The notes beneath the pieces are model-generated. The model made no database searches. It was not told the origin of the DNA and worked only from the letters and a program-made list of their open reading frames with translations. This document shows, piece by piece, positions 48,310-61,689 of a stretch of DNA of 64,000 nucleotides (positions are counted from its first letter, which is position 1; the number at the start of each line of letters is the position of its first letter). The DNA comes from Dioscorea cayenensis subsp. rotundata (taxonomy: Eukaryota; Streptophyta; Magnoliopsida; Dioscoreales; Dioscoreaceae), in the NCBI RefSeq assembly GCF_009730915.1, contig NC_052487.1, forward strand, positions 2,542,001 to 2,606,000. Reading direction: 5' to 3'. Both the position numbers and the translations under genes were made by a program.

Positions 48310-51300
48310 GGATTTCTCACCATCAGCATAAAATGGCTGTTTTACCCAATTTCTTTGTTTAGTTGGCAGGAGATAGATCAACCCGGTGGTGAGGCTTACG
48401 ACTTGCTGAAGGAGATTCCCCTCTATCAGTTATTATCTGCAATAAGTACAAGTGAAGACATCAGTCAAAGAAATCATTTGGTTCAATGAACCTCAGATGC
48501 CTGGCACAGAGGCCATCTTGCTAGAAGGCAGTGATGGTGGCCTTGGAAACCAAGCCAGAAGCAATGGTTTTTCCAATAGCCTGAATGCTCAGGTTCCAAG
48601 GAGTTCCCAGCTGAAACGCAAAAGTTGGCACCTATACTCAAAACTTCCCTGCATATTTGAGACATGTTGAAGGGAAGCATCTCACTCAAATCCATAGTGT
48701 CTTGAGACTACAAAATAAAAAATAAAAGCAAACCCACAATTGTTACCTTAATGATTAAATTTTCAATATAACTACAGATATTTGTTCCCATATACAATAA
48801 ATCAATATGTGCCAATTGTCAGAAGATTAAGGAGCACCATGGAATTTTCTAGAATGCCAAGAAAATCTTTAAACCTGGGAGTTGAACATGGATAATAATA
48901 TATTTGTGATACATATAAATGAAGAAAATAAAAAATGCATTACTTTGTGATAAGAAAAAGAGAGCTTAGTATTGTTTATTGGAAAAAGGTGTCTTCGATG
49001 CAATTTGTTCTATTTTATTCAAAGAATTTGCTATGTTAAAATGCTCGACATTTAAATGGGTAAAGATGATGTTATGATTGCAAATCATAGATTTTATATG
49101 CAAATAACTAATCATACTACGAGAAAGAACATAGGAAGTATTTGGAACTGTTTGTTTTAAAACAAGGAAATATGTAAATAATTTCACCCTTGCAACCATG
49201 CTCGGATGAGAAGGATAGTGTAATAATAAAAAAATTAAAACAAAAAAGACTCAAAAGATGAGGAATATCATCACATAATTAATAAAAATATATATATATA
49301 TATATAAATAAAATAAAAGAATTAAAAATTTAAAATATAAATGAAGATAAGCAATGGTAAAAAAAATTATTATTATTATATTCTAAAAAAAAACAAATGT
49401 CAGGAAGATAAGGAAGTTAGGAACTAAGAAAGAATTATCATGTGAGAATGATGCAATTAGACTTCTTTAACAATTATCAAAATAAAAATAAAAATAAAGA
49501 GGTAAAACATAGATGTAACAAACAAGATAACGGAAATAGCACATTAACAATGCACTTCAGCATTAAATTTGTCTTTAACCATTAACTTAGACTTTCCAAG
49601 TAGGTAGCATTCTTTCCCATGTAGCATTTTTCCCCATGCTTTATAGTGCCCAATGCACACAGGAGGAAGTATTAAAAAATTAGTGCTTTGAACAACTAAA
49701 TTACTTCCAATATATGTTCCGTAAATAGTATGAATAGAAAATGTTGAACAATATAATATCAACAATATGAGGGAAAATTCATGGTCATTTCATAAAGCAA
49801 AGATGGCATAATGCTCAATCAGAAAATCGGCAAAGATGCCAATTAATTGGAAATAACTTTTTTAGCATCATATCCACATGATCAAGCTCCTGGGTTTCTC
49901 AAACATTGCAATACAATATAATTTGTGGTTCAAACAATTACTACTTGACACAGTTACGTCATCAAAAATTGACATATTTTAAATGTTTGTTAACATGGGG
50001 AAAAGCAAGGGAAAACAATGTCATCTCCACAATCATATACAGGTAAGATGGTTATTGTGAATACCGATGGCAAGGAAGCGATTTGACCAATCTCAAACAA
50101 GAAACTATGAGCAAATATGTTTCAAAGGAAAAGTAATATCACATAATAAATAAATAAATTATTCAGTAAAACTAAAAAGAAAAATAAAATATAAAATATA
50201 TAAACTTAAAGATCAATGAAGATAAGAAAATGAGAATATTAATTATAATCTTAGACAGAAAATTAAAAAGCTAGGAAAACAACCAATCCCCCACTCAAGC
50301 TATACAATAAACTATTGAAAAAGCTTAATCAAGAAGTTATCTAGGAAAATCGATAAGAAAAATAAAACATTATTTGTAAAAAGAACAATAATTTTTTGAG
50401 AATCATTGTGCACCACCATTTGCGAGGTGAATAAGATAAAAACTCGCATAATCTAGTCATCAAACAGAAAAAGATATGATTAGGCAGGCCTAAACAAATT
50501 ACCAACATTGAGAAGACTATAAATTAAAAAAAAAAAAGAATTGTAAAATACATGTCCATAGAGAATCATAAGAAAAGAACCATAAAAAAGTATTCCGAAT
50601 AGGGCATATTACTTTGACCGCGGCACATTAACCCCGCACTAAACCATTTACCTTGTTCTTGAGCATTAATCCACACTTCACAAGCAGGTAGCGTTTTCTT
50701 CCATAACTTACTGTGTTCAGCATAGCACAGACTGCTACCATCACTGACTAATTAAGCGGGCATTAGCTCATAGTTAACGGTTAGGCAAAAGAATTCAAAA
50801 AGCAGACCCACTCCTCTAACTATTGGCTGATAATGTCTCAGAAACTTCTTGCACTTCTTCATTTATTCCTTTTCCCTCATTGATTGTTAACTCAACTCAA
50901 CTCAACAAAACCTTTATAAACAGGACCAAATGGCCATCCTTTAAAAAATTTCAATTCATAAAAATCACTAATTCACGAAACAAATACAACTAAAACAAAA
51001 CCTAATTTGTTCCACTTGACAGAAGTTGGGATTTACCCATTCTTTCCAACTTCCTTCATTGCATTATCAATCTAAGAGCATTCCTACTGCACCTAGATGT
51101 ATTAAAAAGTTAGTTCTTGATCATCATAAATACTTTTATTCTAAGCACTGTAAACAACATGAACAAAAAACATTTAATAAATAAGATGCACGATCTAAAA
51201 GAAATGTCATAGTCATTTCAGAAAGCGCGCATAGCATTGTCGGTATCACACCATCCATATAACATAAACGAAACGAAATAAGTCTTAGTTCATTATTTAA

Positions 51301-52560
51301 CGACCGGGACAAGAACAACATTGGGGGTCCACATCAGTTGCAGCTTCTTCAGAAGGATGCAGATGTAGTCCCTCACAGGCAAAAGACTTCACTTCTTATC
51401 TCCTCTGCTTATTCATGCAACATCAAGTGAAAAAAGAAGATTTCTTATAAACACAAACCACAACAACAATATATTGCAGATAAAAAATAAACATCAACAG
51501 ACAGCAATATCACCTAGTGCTGTTGGGTGGTGTCTGGCTAGGTGGTGGAGTTTCTTCATCCTCAGACGGTGAAGATGGCTCTCCTAGATGATTCCCACCC
51601 TGAATATTCATTAACAAAATTTCTTAGCTATACTCTTATTCTAATAACAGAAAAGATAAAGATAAACACTGGGAAAATCTTTCAAGCTTATATAAGCTTT
51701 CAACCACATCAAAGGCAAGTTGTGATTGGGGTGCAGTTGATGGCTGAACCTGAGGTGGAAAACTCAGCGAGCAAGCTGGGCTTGGTGGTGGGCTCAAATG
51801 TGGCTGCAGCAGTTCCCGAGAATAAGTAGCTTTAGCTTGATCATCAAAAATATCATCCACGTCATCATCCATAGAAGCATCCGCAGCAACAATTCTGCCT
51901 GTCAGGAAACAAAATAAAACAAAGCATTAGTTGCATGTAGATCCATACTTCAGTTGAGAAATGTCTCAAAAAATTTTCTGAGGCGAGACTTTTCCATCAA
52001 TCATGCAACTTGTAATAAATTATGTGGCAAAATTTGGACACAATAATGGAAGAAAGACAACTAACAGGTATGTGTTCACAATGGACACCAGTCAGGCCAT
52101 TTTTTTTTTGTCAAAGTAAATAAATGAAATATAAAAAACCTCAGTTACCGAAATCAAGAAACCACATACAAATCATCAAACTCAATTCGTCAACAAATCA
52201 AATGACAAAATGAAAACAAAACCCTAATCCAAAAATTAATTCACATTAAGATCATTAAAGTCGTCAGATCAAGAAGCCAAATGACAACAAAAAAAAACCC
52301 TAACGACAAAAAATAATAATAATACCCTAAAGAGAGATCACATCAAATCAAGATTGGCGCGGAGCATCTCCCTGCCAGCCTGCATGTTCTCGTCAACGAT
52401 AGCCTGCAAAACCGATCCCAAAATCATCAGAAATCTTAACAAAGAGAGCATAAAAAAAGAAAAGAAATGGAAGAAATGAAAACCTTGAGACTGTGCATCA
52501 TCTCCATGAGCTGGCCTAGGGATGGAAATCAAGCAGGAAGCCATTGCCGGAGGCCGGAGA
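48310..52560 (-). pseudogene. ESP1 type 2 copy 3, broken
   Basis: The layout is as in type 2 copy 1: exon 1 about 52556-52486, exon 2 about 52404-52338 (AIVDENMQAGREMLRANLDL, then stop), exon 3 about 51900-51695, exon 4 about 51600-51515, exon 6 about 48655-48505, exon 7 about 48436-48310. Exon 3 has lost about 37 bases that coded VGLPPCLSLET, which shifts the frame. The proline-rich part survives in one frame (PHLSPPPSPACSLSFPPQVQ). The ESP1-like promoter is at about 52580-52680. No continuous protein can be read. Confidence 0.8.
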
Positions 52561-52739
52561 AACGCTAGGCCGGCGCCTTCTCGTTTCTCTTTGAAGCGTC
52601 TTCTCTACCGGCCTTCAACGGCGAGTTGAACTACTAATTATATATCTCTGCCGGAAAACTGTTAACGGATCGGGTCCACTTCGGAGCTTCGCTAAATAGA
52701 CCCGAATCCGAAATGTCAACTTTTTTGCATTCTGCCCCC

Positions 52740-53430
52740 TCTCGGTCCTTGGTTGAAATGTAGAATTACATATTACTAGCTTTTTTCTATTTTAAGGTTT
52801 TCTTTTTAAGATAATTTCATGATTGGCAGTACATTTTATTCAATTGAAATGTCAAAATATTCACATTGTTAAAATTGAAACAATGTTCTTTTAAAAAATT
52901 AATATGCCAAAGGCATTTAAAGCAACACACATTTTAATCAATTATGTCAAAAGGACTACTGAAACACATTGCCTACATCGAATACATGGATCAAAACTAG
53001 TTTTATTCTAAATTTATATAGTTATTGCATTGTCAATTAGTACAATAAGTTTAAGTTGATTAACAAAATAATAAATTTATTTCAAAGACTACAAACAAAA
53101 TAAAATCTAAATATGAAGATGTTCTTATAATTCCTGATGTATTATAAAGCTAACAAAATATATACGATAAAGAAGATTTCAAATTTTTCGGTGTTGAGAT
53201 TAAAAGCTTTTTCTTCAAAAAAATCTATTTTGCTTTTCAAAATTTATAATTCTATTTTAGAGCAAGTAAAACTTGAAATATACATTTTTATACTTTAAAA
53301 AAAGTTCACCAAGGCAAAGCAATAAAAAATGCTCTTCCAATGCATAACTGAAGGAAAATAATTATTATTATAATAAATAAATTAATTAATTAATTAATTT
53401 AAAAAATTATTTTTGACAAATGTTTTACCT
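52740..53430. other. Spacer between type 2 copy 3 and type 1 unit 4
   Basis: AT-rich, with no gene. It resembles the region upstream of the parent ESP1 gene (17880-18500) and parts of 31700-31960 and 38090-38330, so it is the promoter-side flank carried with each type 2 unit. Confidence 0.5.
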
Positions 53431-54722
53431 GTAATAATCAATTAGAAAAGTAATAATTATTTTGATACTCTATGAAAACACCAAAGAAAATATGTACTTA
53501 GCTCCACACCAAATGATATAAGCAGAGAAAAAACATAGCAGAATATAAGGGTAAAAATGCTTCTCCATGCTCAAGTTTATCCAATTTTATCCGGTTGCAA
53601 TTACAATTTACACACACAGAGAGACACAGACACAGACATCAGACCTTCAAGACTTCAACAACAATTTATCGTCACAAAACAGAAGATATATCTCTTACAT
53701 GAATTGAAAATAGTTAAGCAGGTAAAAAGGGGGAAAAATTACAATCACTTGGAACAAATCTTCTGCAACAATAGAAACATTTCTACTTTGCCAATCTTTC
53801 TCAGATCACAAGCCTATAGATTCAAGAAAAGAATAAATACACATTCATTTTCAACTAATTTATAATAGCTAATTTAATATGAGTTCCAATATGATGCTTT
53901 GCCAGATGTTCTAAATTCTCATGACTTCCCGGCCAAGCTTGGTTCATGAAGAGTGACTTGCCGCAGCATGTACAAAAACCTGGATATTTTCAGTGTTCTC
54001 CACAATACAGAGAGATATCAACAAAATTTCAAAATGTCCAGTGTCTAAGAAAGTTGCCTGTCCTGCATTATTCGAAGATTCATTGTACTTAAATCAATTC
54101 AAGGTATACAGTTCAACTTACCTGAACAGATTTTGTTCAATCTGCAGTGTCCATGCATCTCTCAGTTTGTTACTCTTTGCAGAGCAATTCACTTGTCTGT
54201 AGGTTGATTTTCGAAATAGTGGCTCTTATTCGAGGGCGAACAGCAGGATCAGCATTTTTTTATCAGAAGAACTTTGGCTAGTTTAAACATCAAGCCACAG
54301 CATCCGGCACTGTTAGACCAGAACATTTCAACAAAATGGCTTGATTCAGATAACATTCTATCAACCTCATCAGAAGATTTGCATTGATAAGAAGACGAAG
54401 CTCAACTGCAACGACGACAGAAACCTAGAGTACAAATCAAGATTTTAGTTCAATACCTTACTGATTTCTAACGGCTAGCCAAAGGAGATTTCACTCTTTT
54501 TCAGGTGCTATATGCAAAAGTACAAGAAATGCATCAGTAAACGAAATTAGTTAGCTCAATGAACCTCTGATGCATGGCACTGATCATCCGTCAAGAAAGC
54601 ATTGGCGGCAGCCCTGGCATGAGTTAGAAAGAACTGCTTTTTCCTGGAGCCTAGGTGCCCATGGTGCTCCTCTATGTTGCAAAGGATTCCCAAAGTTGAA
54701 CTCCAAAATTAGACGTAAGAAG

Positions 54723-57700
54723 TTAAACTTGCCTGCATGATATAGACATGTAGAAGTAAGGAGTTCATTCAAATCCATGGTTATTTGCCACAAAGATAAG
54801 AAGCAACCACTACAGACAAAATACAAGTCAGTTCAAGTTCATCAGCCAAACAAATTTGTTCTCTTACGTAATAAAACAAATCAGTGCAAGTTCAAGAATG
54901 GAAATTAAAATTAAGGGCCACTATGAACGTTGTTAAATGCCAAGAAAACAAGTGAATCCGCGAATTAAACTTGGGCCATAACATATTTCGTAAGAGACAG
55001 ATAAATATAAACAAGAAAACTAAAAAAAGGAGAACTACATCATACGAAAATCTGGAAGTTTAACCAGTTTCTTAGTCAAGAGAACTTCCCATTCTAGAAT
55101 GTTCAACAAGAAAAAAAATGCATAAACATGCATGCATTTACAAATCTATAGGTTGGCTCACTAGATTTCACAAGTGTAATTTTAAAGTAGTGATTCAAAT
55201 AACTGTTTTTTTTTTTTCAACTAAAACATACTATTAAAAAAACCAAAACTTTTCGGTATTTCAAATTGTTTGTTGAAATCAACAAAGGGAAAATATTTGC
55301 CATGATTTCACACCTCTACAATCATAAGTAGATGAGATAGGTACTGTGTATAAAGAGGCCAGCGGCTAATTGTGCACTAAGCGCAATGAACAATATTCAA
55401 AAAATCATGAACAACATAAATAAATAACCTAAGAAAGCTTAAAAATACTTGCAAAAGTTTAAAAGATTCATGACAAAAATAAGAAAAGGGTAAAAATAAT
55501 TGATAATTTAAAAATACAAAAAGAAAAATGAAGAAATAACCAAAATAGAAAAGAGTAATGACCAACCCTCCTAAATAACTTAAAAAGATCAATCAAGAAG
55601 TTATCATGGAAGATCATATGATAAATACAACACTAATCAAGATAATAACTTACCAAAAATAGGGAAAAAAAAACAAACAGACAAACAAAACAGTTCGGAA
55701 CTGTGAAAAACCATCAGTAATGTGAATAAGACAAAAACTCTTGGAATCAACTTATCAAAGAAAAAATATAATATTTTTTAATTAAACAACTAAATGCACT
55801 TTTTAGACCCTTTTAACAAATTATCATAATTGAGAAAGCTATCAAAGACAATAAAAAGCAATAAGAAAATCTACATGTACTATAATCATTAGAAGAAAGG
55901 AAAATTATATCGCAACATGGTAATAGATGGTACCACATGAATAGCAGATACCTTGAATGGTGCACATTAACCATGTACTTAGGTATTAATTAAACCAGGC
56001 GTCACAACTAGATGGGTTGATTTCCAAGATTTATGGTTTTCAATGCTTAGCACAGAATACTTCAATTATTAATTAATTAAGAGGGTGCTTGCCCTTGGTG
56101 AATGCTTAACTAAAAAAATTCTCAATAAGCAGATCCACTCCTCTAACTTTTGCCTAATAATTTGTGAGAAACTTCTTCCACATTTCCGTTAACTCCCTTC
56201 AAAAAAAAAAATATCTTAACTTGGGGAATGAGCATTCTTTTAAAAAAAAAATCATTTTATATATATCGGCAATATCGCTCACCATAAAATAATACAAGTA
56301 ACAAAATCTAACTATAGGCCATTTCAAAGAAGTGGTGCCTTAACCTTAATTACCACTTCCCTCACTACATCACAGACAAATAAACGAGACCAAAGACCAT
56401 TTCTATAGGACCAAGACTATCAGCAAGGTAGTGGTCAATCAGCAAAAATAATTCTATTTTTAAGTTATGTAAACAACATAAATAAAAAAAGAATTCAACA
56501 AATAAGACGAAAGCTAAAAGAAAATTCAGCCATTTGTAGTTAACATTGGTTATTGGTTCAACGTTATTAGTTTTTATAAGAAGCTTCTTCTACTACTCGA
56601 GTGGTCTCATTTGTGGTTCACTGACTTCAAACAAAACCTACATAAACTTGGGGAAATGACAATTTTTAAAAAAATTTAAATTCACAAAATCACAAAAACC
56701 AAGAAATAACAGTAAGTCTAACTTGCCTCCACTTTTTATAATTGTTTTGCCCTACTTTCACACTCACTTCACCACATTATAAATAAACAAGAACCAAGAG
56801 AATTCCATTACAAGTTAGTGCTTGATCAACATAATTGCTTTGAATCTAAGCTCTGAAATAAAAATGAATGAAAACAAAAATTGAACAAATAAGATGAACA
56901 ACCAAAAAGACAATCCATAGTCATTTTCGAAAGCAAAAATAGCATAAATTGGTATCACCATATACAAATATCATACGAGGTGCCTTAGTTGCAATTTTGT
57001 TCCATTTCAATCAAGGCAATTTATTTCACTGGAATGATCAACCAGAAAATGGGCAAAGATGTTACTAGCATTGGAAATTATTCAAATTACATAATCAAGT
57101 CTGTAGTTTTCCTGAAATATTGCAATTAAACAAAATGATTGGAATCATCACTATTTGACATGTCTCTACAATCATATGAGATGGTAATCTTGAATTGATA
57201 TAACAATCAAGACATATCCAAAACTGGAACCATATAGAAAACCTGCCCAACCCAAATGGAGACCATATGGAAAACCTACCGCCAACACCAGAAGAAAAAC
57301 CTAAGTAAATCTGCCCAATCACAAATGAGGATAAACATATGGGAAACCAATGGAGCGAGATGTACCAATAAGATTCACAAAAAGCAGCAAACAACAAACC
57401 TATACATTATTTAGGAAAGCCGATATAAAAATTTTAAAAATAAATAAAGATAAGAAAAGGATAGAATCATTTAAAGAAAAAGAAAGAAAGAAAAGAAAAT
57501 TAAAAAGAAACAAGAAAAACAATAAATCCTATCTTGAGACTCCCTAATTTATCATTTAAAAAAATCGATCAAACTCAATAAGAAGATTTGGGAAGAATGA
57601 ATTATAACTGAATTTTAAAAATTAAAAAAATAAAGATGAAAAAGTTAGAAACAACTGTACAGAACTGAGAAAGCTATATAGAATTGTGAAACCTATAATA

Positions 57701-60700
57701 CACCACTGAGCAAGCTATATAGAATTGTAAAAAAAAAAGAAATTAAAACACACACACAATAGTACGCGCACACACAAAATTACGTCCAGATACTAGTGAA
57801 TAGGATATAACTTGGTTGGGGTCCACATTAACCTTGTAATAAACCATTAGCCATGCCCTTCAGCATTCACAAAGACTTCACCAGCAGGTAGCATTTTTTC
57901 CCAAAATTTATGGGTGTTCAATGCTTAGCACAGACAAAAACCAATGATTAATTAATTAAGAGGGAATTTGCTAATACTGCACGGTCAACTAACTTAAGGC
58001 ATTCAATGAGCAAAACCACTCGTTAACTTTCCGCTACTGGCAAGTGACAAGCTCCATCCACTTCTTCATCTCCCTCCTTAACAAAACTGCTCTAAGCAAG
58101 AGAAAAATGGCCATCCTCTAGAAAAATCAATTTGCAAATATCACTAATCCCTAAACAAACAAAGGTAACAACACTAAGCCTCGCTTGCTTCCACTTTACA
58201 GGAGTTGGGATTTACCCAAGCTTTCCCATTTCCTTCCTACATTACAAATAAACAAGACCTAAAGAGCATTCCTATCGCAACAAGATGTGATAAGTTAGTG
58301 CCCAATCAGCATAAATATTTCTAATCTAAGCTCTGCAGACAACATGAATAAAAAACACTGAACAAACAAAATGAACAGTCTAAACGAAAATTCATAGTCA
58401 TATCAAAAAGCAAAGATAGCATTACTGGCAACACAACATACACATATCATAAACATAAAGAAAATAGTCTAGTTAATGGTTTTATCAACTGAGATTATAA
58501 CAATATTGGGGATCCACATGAAGGGCAGCTTGTTCAAAAGGATGCAGATATACTCCCTCACAGCGAAAGCCTTCATTTCTTTTCGCCTCTGTTTATTGAT
58601 GCAATATCAAATGAGAAAAGAAAATTCTTATAAACACAATGCACAGCCCTATATTGCAAATAGAAAACATCAACAAAAAGAAATATCACCGAGCGCTCTT
58701 GGGTGGTGTCTGACTAGGTGGTGGAGGTTGTTCTTCTGATGACTCTCCTAGATCATTCCCAGCCTGAATATCAATTAACAAAATTTCTTAGTCAATCTCT
58801 TCTTCTAATACATGAAAAGAATGACACGCAAAACCAGGAAATCATTTCAAACTTATACAAGCTTAACCCACATCAAAGACAGGTTCTGATGCAGGTGCAC
58901 TTAATGGCTGAATCAGAGGTGGAGCCACGACAGTTGCGCTTGCTGGTGGGCTCAAAGGTGGCTGCGGCAGTTGCGGAGAATAAGCAGCTACAGCTTGATC
59001 ATTAGTTTCCACAGGCAGGTACGGGGGCAGCCCCACACAGATCAGCATCAACATTGCCTGTGATAAAACAAAGGCATAACATGAGTTGCTTATGAATCCA
59101 TGCTTCAGATGAGAAATTCCTCCTCTTTTCCTCACTACCATATGTGAGCCATATGACTTCTAAATCATGCAACTTGCCGTGAATTTCATGACAAAACACA
59201 ACAAAAAAGAAATTGAAGAAAAATACCTTAATGGCCTATGTTCAGAATAAATCCAAGCAGCTTTTTTTTTTTTCCCTTTTTTGCAAAAGTAAATATAAAA
59301 TAAACACCAGTTCTATTCTAACAGAATGAAATGGGAACATTAAGCAAATGGTATTTTGAATGCACTACTCTATAACAGCATTACATAAACAGAAACTTGT
59401 GCAGGGCAATTATATACACACACAGGCAAAGATGGTGGAAACCCACAACAAGAAAATAAGATTCAGTACTTCAAAATTATCAACAATTTGCATAATGCTT
59501 AGGTCATCAAGTTATCAACATCAACTTCTGGAATCTTCATGCATAAATAGAACAGATCGGGGCTAAAATAGTCATACACAGTAAAATATCGAATAAGCTA
59601 CCCAAGATTGATGCAAAAAATCAAACAGTATATCCATAGAAAGGGTTTCTACATCATAGTTACCAAAAACACGATACGATCCAAGTAGCGAGGCACACAG
59701 GGATACAAGAAACTTGTATTGTATCGATACAAGAAACTTGTACTGTATCGATACAAGAAACTTGTACTGTATCGATACAATTGGTTATATAAAATACATA
59801 CAAAATTATAAAACTTTAATATTAATTCAAAAGGAAAAGATGTTCTTAGATTACTAAATAGATCCTAAAGTGCATAAGCATAACTTTTAATATGAAAAGA
59901 CTATTATAATTAAAGTTATAAAAATAATTAAGCAAACTTTAAAGAACTAATTTTATTGCAATTTTGAAGTAAATATAGATTATAATTTTATGTAATAAAA
60001 TTTTATATTAGATAATAATTTAAAAACTTATACTAGATTTAAAAATAAATAGCAATTTTATCTATAACAACTTTTAAAACCTAATAAATTGTAGCGTTAT
60101 CTATAACTATTTAAAAAAACAACTTAGATAGATTTTTATAAAATGTATCGTTAATTAATTTTGATAAGGCCCCTTTCATCGTTTCAGATCGCGTACCCAA
60201 TCAATCCAGAAAGAAAACAAACTCTGATTGAGTACAAGCGATCTAGATTGAAGATCTGTGGCGGCCTTAGCAAATCTGGTAATGATGTTCTACATCAATA
60301 ACACCACCAAATCGACCTCCAAAATCACTCCATCAAAAAATTGATTTCTTTGTTCACATGGGATAACAAAAGGAAAGATCACAAATTAAAGAAATTTTCT
60401 TTCAAAACTAAAAATTTCCCCCAAAAAGCAATCAAAAAACCAAACAACATAAGATAACCGAAACCCTAATCAAACTAGAAACTCAAGAGGGAAAATTGTA
60501 TACCCGAGGGAAAGACCTGGCCAACTCAGGGAACGCCCTGAAGATCTCCATTGCTTCTTGCGGGTTTCGATCAATTAGCACCTGCAACATCATAAAAAAA
60601 AAAAAAATCAAAACTCTTCTAGAGAATCAACAAAGAAGTAGAAGGCAGTGAGGGGAATTGATCAATACCTTCAGCTGGCTTGTCACCCAGAGAAGTTCCA

Positions 60701-60746
60701 TGTACATTTCACGAACGTTGTCGCCAGGGGGCGGCTGCGATGCCAT
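54723..60746 (-). CDS. Hinge-only ESP1 paralogue, type 1 copy 4 (five exons, open)
   Basis: Predicted exons are 60746-60669, 60581-60504, 59057-58868, 58747-58690 and 54732-54723, coding 137 residues. It starts MASQPPPGDNVREMYMELLW; the hinge continues VLIDRNPQEAMEIFRAFP and ELARSFPR; exon 3 gives MLICVGLPPYLPVETNDQAV and a Pro-rich run; exon 4 gives GESSEEQPPPPSQTPP. Exon 4 is exactly 12 bases shorter than in copies 1 and 3, an in-frame loss, and the frame stops at the same relative place. The acceptor of exon 4 is TAG/GAGAG. Intron 2 holds the 0.6 kb insertion shared with copy 2. TATA box at 60806. Confidence 0.65.
55000..58680 (-). other. Long intron of type 1 copy 4 with three related modules
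   Basis: As in type 1 copy 1, GATCARCA/AATCAGCA-type anchors occur near 56437, 56821 and 58306, with AATTAATTAAGAGGG segments near 56072 and 57951. The LINE seen at the matching place in copies 2 and 3 is absent: the sequence near 57226 is uninterrupted. No genes are seen. Confidence 0.55.
59657..60288. mobile_element. Insertion of unknown class, 0.6 kb, second copy
   Basis: Flanked by perfect 9-base repeats TCTACATCA (59648-59656, 60289-60297). It matches 35273-35859 along its length apart from a small internal repeat expansion. The inward ends share TTACCA. It is non-coding and specific to these two units. Confidence 0.6.
59721..59778. repeat. 24-bp repeat carrying the palindrome GTATCGATAC, three copies
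   Basis: The perfect 10-base palindrome GTATCGATAC begins at 59721, 59745 and 59769, with AAGAAACTTGTACT between copies. The related insertion at 35.3 kb has only scattered single versions, so this is a recent local expansion. Confidence 0.9.
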
Positions 60747-60805
60747 GCTTTCTGCTCTAGTTTCTCTTGGAAATTTCTCTTTGGACATTGGGGGCCGAGC
60801 ACTGG

Positions 60806-60813
60806 TATAAATA
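60806..60813 (-). promoter_or_regulatory. TATA box of type 1 copy 4
   Basis: TATTTATA on the minus strand lies 60 bases upstream of the ATG at 60746, as in copies 1 and 3. Confidence 0.6.
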
Positions 60814-61689
60814 TCTACGGGAAAACCAAGGTGGCTCGGTTCCAATTCGGAGCTTCGCTAATACTCCAACAATCATATCTAAATCCGAATCTGAAACCAA
60901 AATCTTTTAACTAGAATTATATATGTAAACAAAATTGAGATATATATATATATATATATAGACTCAAAACTCATAAGTAAAATTAAATGTAAGGCATAAT
61001 TTATAATCAATGTAGAATAAATGAAATACCTTTTTCTCTTATATATATATATATATATTTCTAGATACTTAACATTATTCATACATACCTTTGCACGTGT
61101 TTGTAGAATAAAAAAACCAACTTATATTCACTCTCTTGGCTTGTTATTTCTCTGTTGTTTTCTGCCCACAGAAACACATAATTTCAAACATGGCAACAAA
61201 ATCCATCAGTTTCTCAGGAAGTTGCATCATCTCCAAGAATCAGACTACACAGGTTATCAAGTTCAACTTACCAAACGATATTTTATATTCTTTGCTTAAT
61301 GGTGACATATCTGGGGTCCAAGCTCAATATCCACCGCAATTCCAGCGCCTTTCTTGGCATGTGTACATGCATCTATAAGCTCTTTACTCTTTGCAGAGGA
61401 ATCCATTTGTCAGGCAATTTCAATTTGGGGAGATAGCTGTGTTCTTATTCAACAGCAAAACACACAGATGATTACAAGAATCGAAACAGCAACTTCGTCA
61501 GCATCTCTACAAGGAGAATGAGAATTGTAAATCAAAATGCGACATCTACCATTGTGGGAACACTTCATTTCAGATGAAACATTTTATCAACCTTATCAAC
61601 AGAAGATCTGCATTGATAGGAACAAAAAAAAAGGCTCAACTACAACAACCACAAAAGCCAGGTTTACAAAGCAGGGCTTGGTGTAATAT

